The position numbers and the translations under genes were made by a program. A stretch of 7,978 nucleotides of DNA from an uncultured Clostridia bacterium (GTDB lineage Bacteria > Bacillota > Clostridia > Oscillospirales > Ruminococcaceae), in contig CALBGD010000096.1 in the NCBI GenBank assembly GCA_937893735.1, positions 1 through 7,978 of the forward strand, in the 5' to 3' direction. The notes under the pieces are model-generated. The model did not search any database and was not told the DNA's origin. It worked only from the letters and a program-made list of their open reading frames with translations. Positions 7,389 to 7,978 of the stretch are shown piece by piece (the stretch's first letter is position 1; the number at the start of each line of letters is the position of its first letter).

Positions 7389-7411
7389 AAAATAATTTAC
7401 GGAGGTTTATT

Positions 7412-7978
7412 ATGGGATTTCAAATTGAAGATGGCGTGCTGAAAAAATACACAGAGGAAGATGGCGTTACTGAGGTGGTTATTCCGGATGGAGTGACAAG
7501 CATTGGAGAGAGTGCGTTCGAGTATTGTTCCAGCCTCACTAGCATAACCATCCCCGACAGCGTGACAAGCATTGGAGAAAGGGCGTTCGAAGACTGCACC
7601 CGCCTCACCGATATAACCATCCCCAACGGGGTGATTCATATTGGAGATGGTGCATTTGATGAAACACAATGGAGTAATGATCAAAAAGAGCCATTTGTTA
7701 TATTAGGAAACGGTATCCTCTACAAGTATAAAGGAAAAGATTCAAAGGTTACTATACCGGATAATGTGAAAAGCATTGGAACATGGGCGTTCAAAGACTG
7801 CGAGAACCTCACCAGCATAACTATCCCCGAAAGCTTGACAAGTATTGGACACGGTGCATTCTTTGGTTGTAAAAATATCACAAACATAACTATCCCCAAC
7901 GGCGTGACAAGTATTGAAAATGGGGCGTTCTTTAACTGCGAGAGTCTAACTGGCATAGCCATCCCCGACGGCGTGAAA
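7412..7978 (+). CDS. BspA-like leucine-rich repeat (LRR_5) protein, 3' end missing
   Basis: 189 codons are visible and the frame is open at the window edge. GGAGG (7401-7405) precedes ATG 7412 by six bases. After a short N-terminus (residues 1-21) the protein is made of 23-residue repeats with the consensus ITIPDGVTSIG..AF..C..LTS: units at 22-44, 45-67, 68-90 (degenerate), 113-135, 136-158, 159-181 and a seventh starting at 182. A break at about 87-112, containing LGNGILYKYKGKDSK, separates two blocks; such breaks are usual in this family. These repeats form a curved beta-rich solenoid that binds proteins or surfaces. Most family members known from oral and gut bacteria are secreted, but no signal peptide or membrane segment is seen here, so the visible part looks cytoplasmic. 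A C-terminal domain may lie beyond the edge. A functional tie to the upstream genes is not indicated. Confidence 0.94.
   Translation, partial: MGFQIEDGVLKKYTEEDGVTEVVIPDGVTSIGESAFEYCSSLTSITIPDSVTSIGERAFEDCTRLTDITIPNGVIHIGDGAFDETQWSNDQKEPFVILGNGILYKYKGKDSKVTIPDNVKSIGTWAFKDCENLTSITIPESLTSIGHGAFFGCKNITNITIPNGVTSIENGAFFNCESLTGIAIPDGVK
7475..7978 (+). repeat. 69-bp tandem repeats coding for leucine-rich repeat units
   Basis: Units begin at 7475, 7544, 7613, 7748, 7817, 7886 and 7955. The first two are close to identical over GTGACAAGCATTGGAGA and onwards, which suggests recent duplication or gene conversion; the others have diverged mainly at the variable positions. The step from 7613 to 7748 is longer because of the break in the third unit. 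Confidence 0.88.

Noticed and set aside
7375..7389. Hairpin CGGA-GATA-TCCG between the small gene and the repeat gene as a terminator
   Set aside because: The stem is only four base pairs and no T-run follows.
7397..7962. Repetitive open frames on the - strand opposite the leucine-rich repeat gene
   Set aside because: Their repeats are the complement of the 69-bp units; the + strand frame has the family consensus and a good ribosome binding site.

Overview
The window reads as a chromosomal stretch from a gut-type Firmicute, most likely a Clostridia member of the Ruminococcus/Oscillospiraceae kind. The basis is indirect: strong GGAGG-type ribosome binding sites, tight same-strand gene packing, mid-range GC judged by eye, and a BspA-type leucine-rich repeat gene of the sort those genomes carry in many copies. 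I see no rRNA, tRNA, CRISPR array, transposase or integrase. All seven credible genes lie on the + strand and fill the window almost completely; there is no gene-free stretch over 300 bases.

Left block (3-4848): three genes coupled by overlapping stop/start codons. The first, cut by the window's left edge, is an SF1A (UvrD/PcrA-type) helicase fused to a C-terminal PD-(D/E)XK nuclease with an AddB-like iron-sulfur cysteine set. The second joins a zinc-ribbon-like N-terminus, a TPR-like helical middle and a DEDDh 3'-5' exonuclease. The third is a WYL-domain transcription regulator. Together they look like a DNA-end-processing cassette that carries its own regulator.

Middle (4849-4922): a 74-base gap, the longest in the window. 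It holds a 6+1+6 inverted repeat, three overlapping or adjacent TATAAT hexamers, a perfect 14-bp AT palindrome and a strong Shine-Dalgarno. This is the best candidate control region, and the WYL protein is the obvious candidate to act on it.

Right block (4923-7364): three genes of unrecognised function. They are a 519-residue protein with a compact N-terminal domain and a long two-armed coiled coil, an acidic 227-residue helical protein, and a 57-residue protein whose start overlaps the preceding stop. They look like one transcription unit.

Right edge (7412-7978): the 5' part of a BspA-like leucine-rich repeat protein with no signal peptide, probably unrelated in function to the rest.

The combination of helicase-nuclease, exonuclease, WYL regulator and uncharacterised partners is compatible with a DNA repair or anti-phage module. 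That is an inference from domain content and gene order only.
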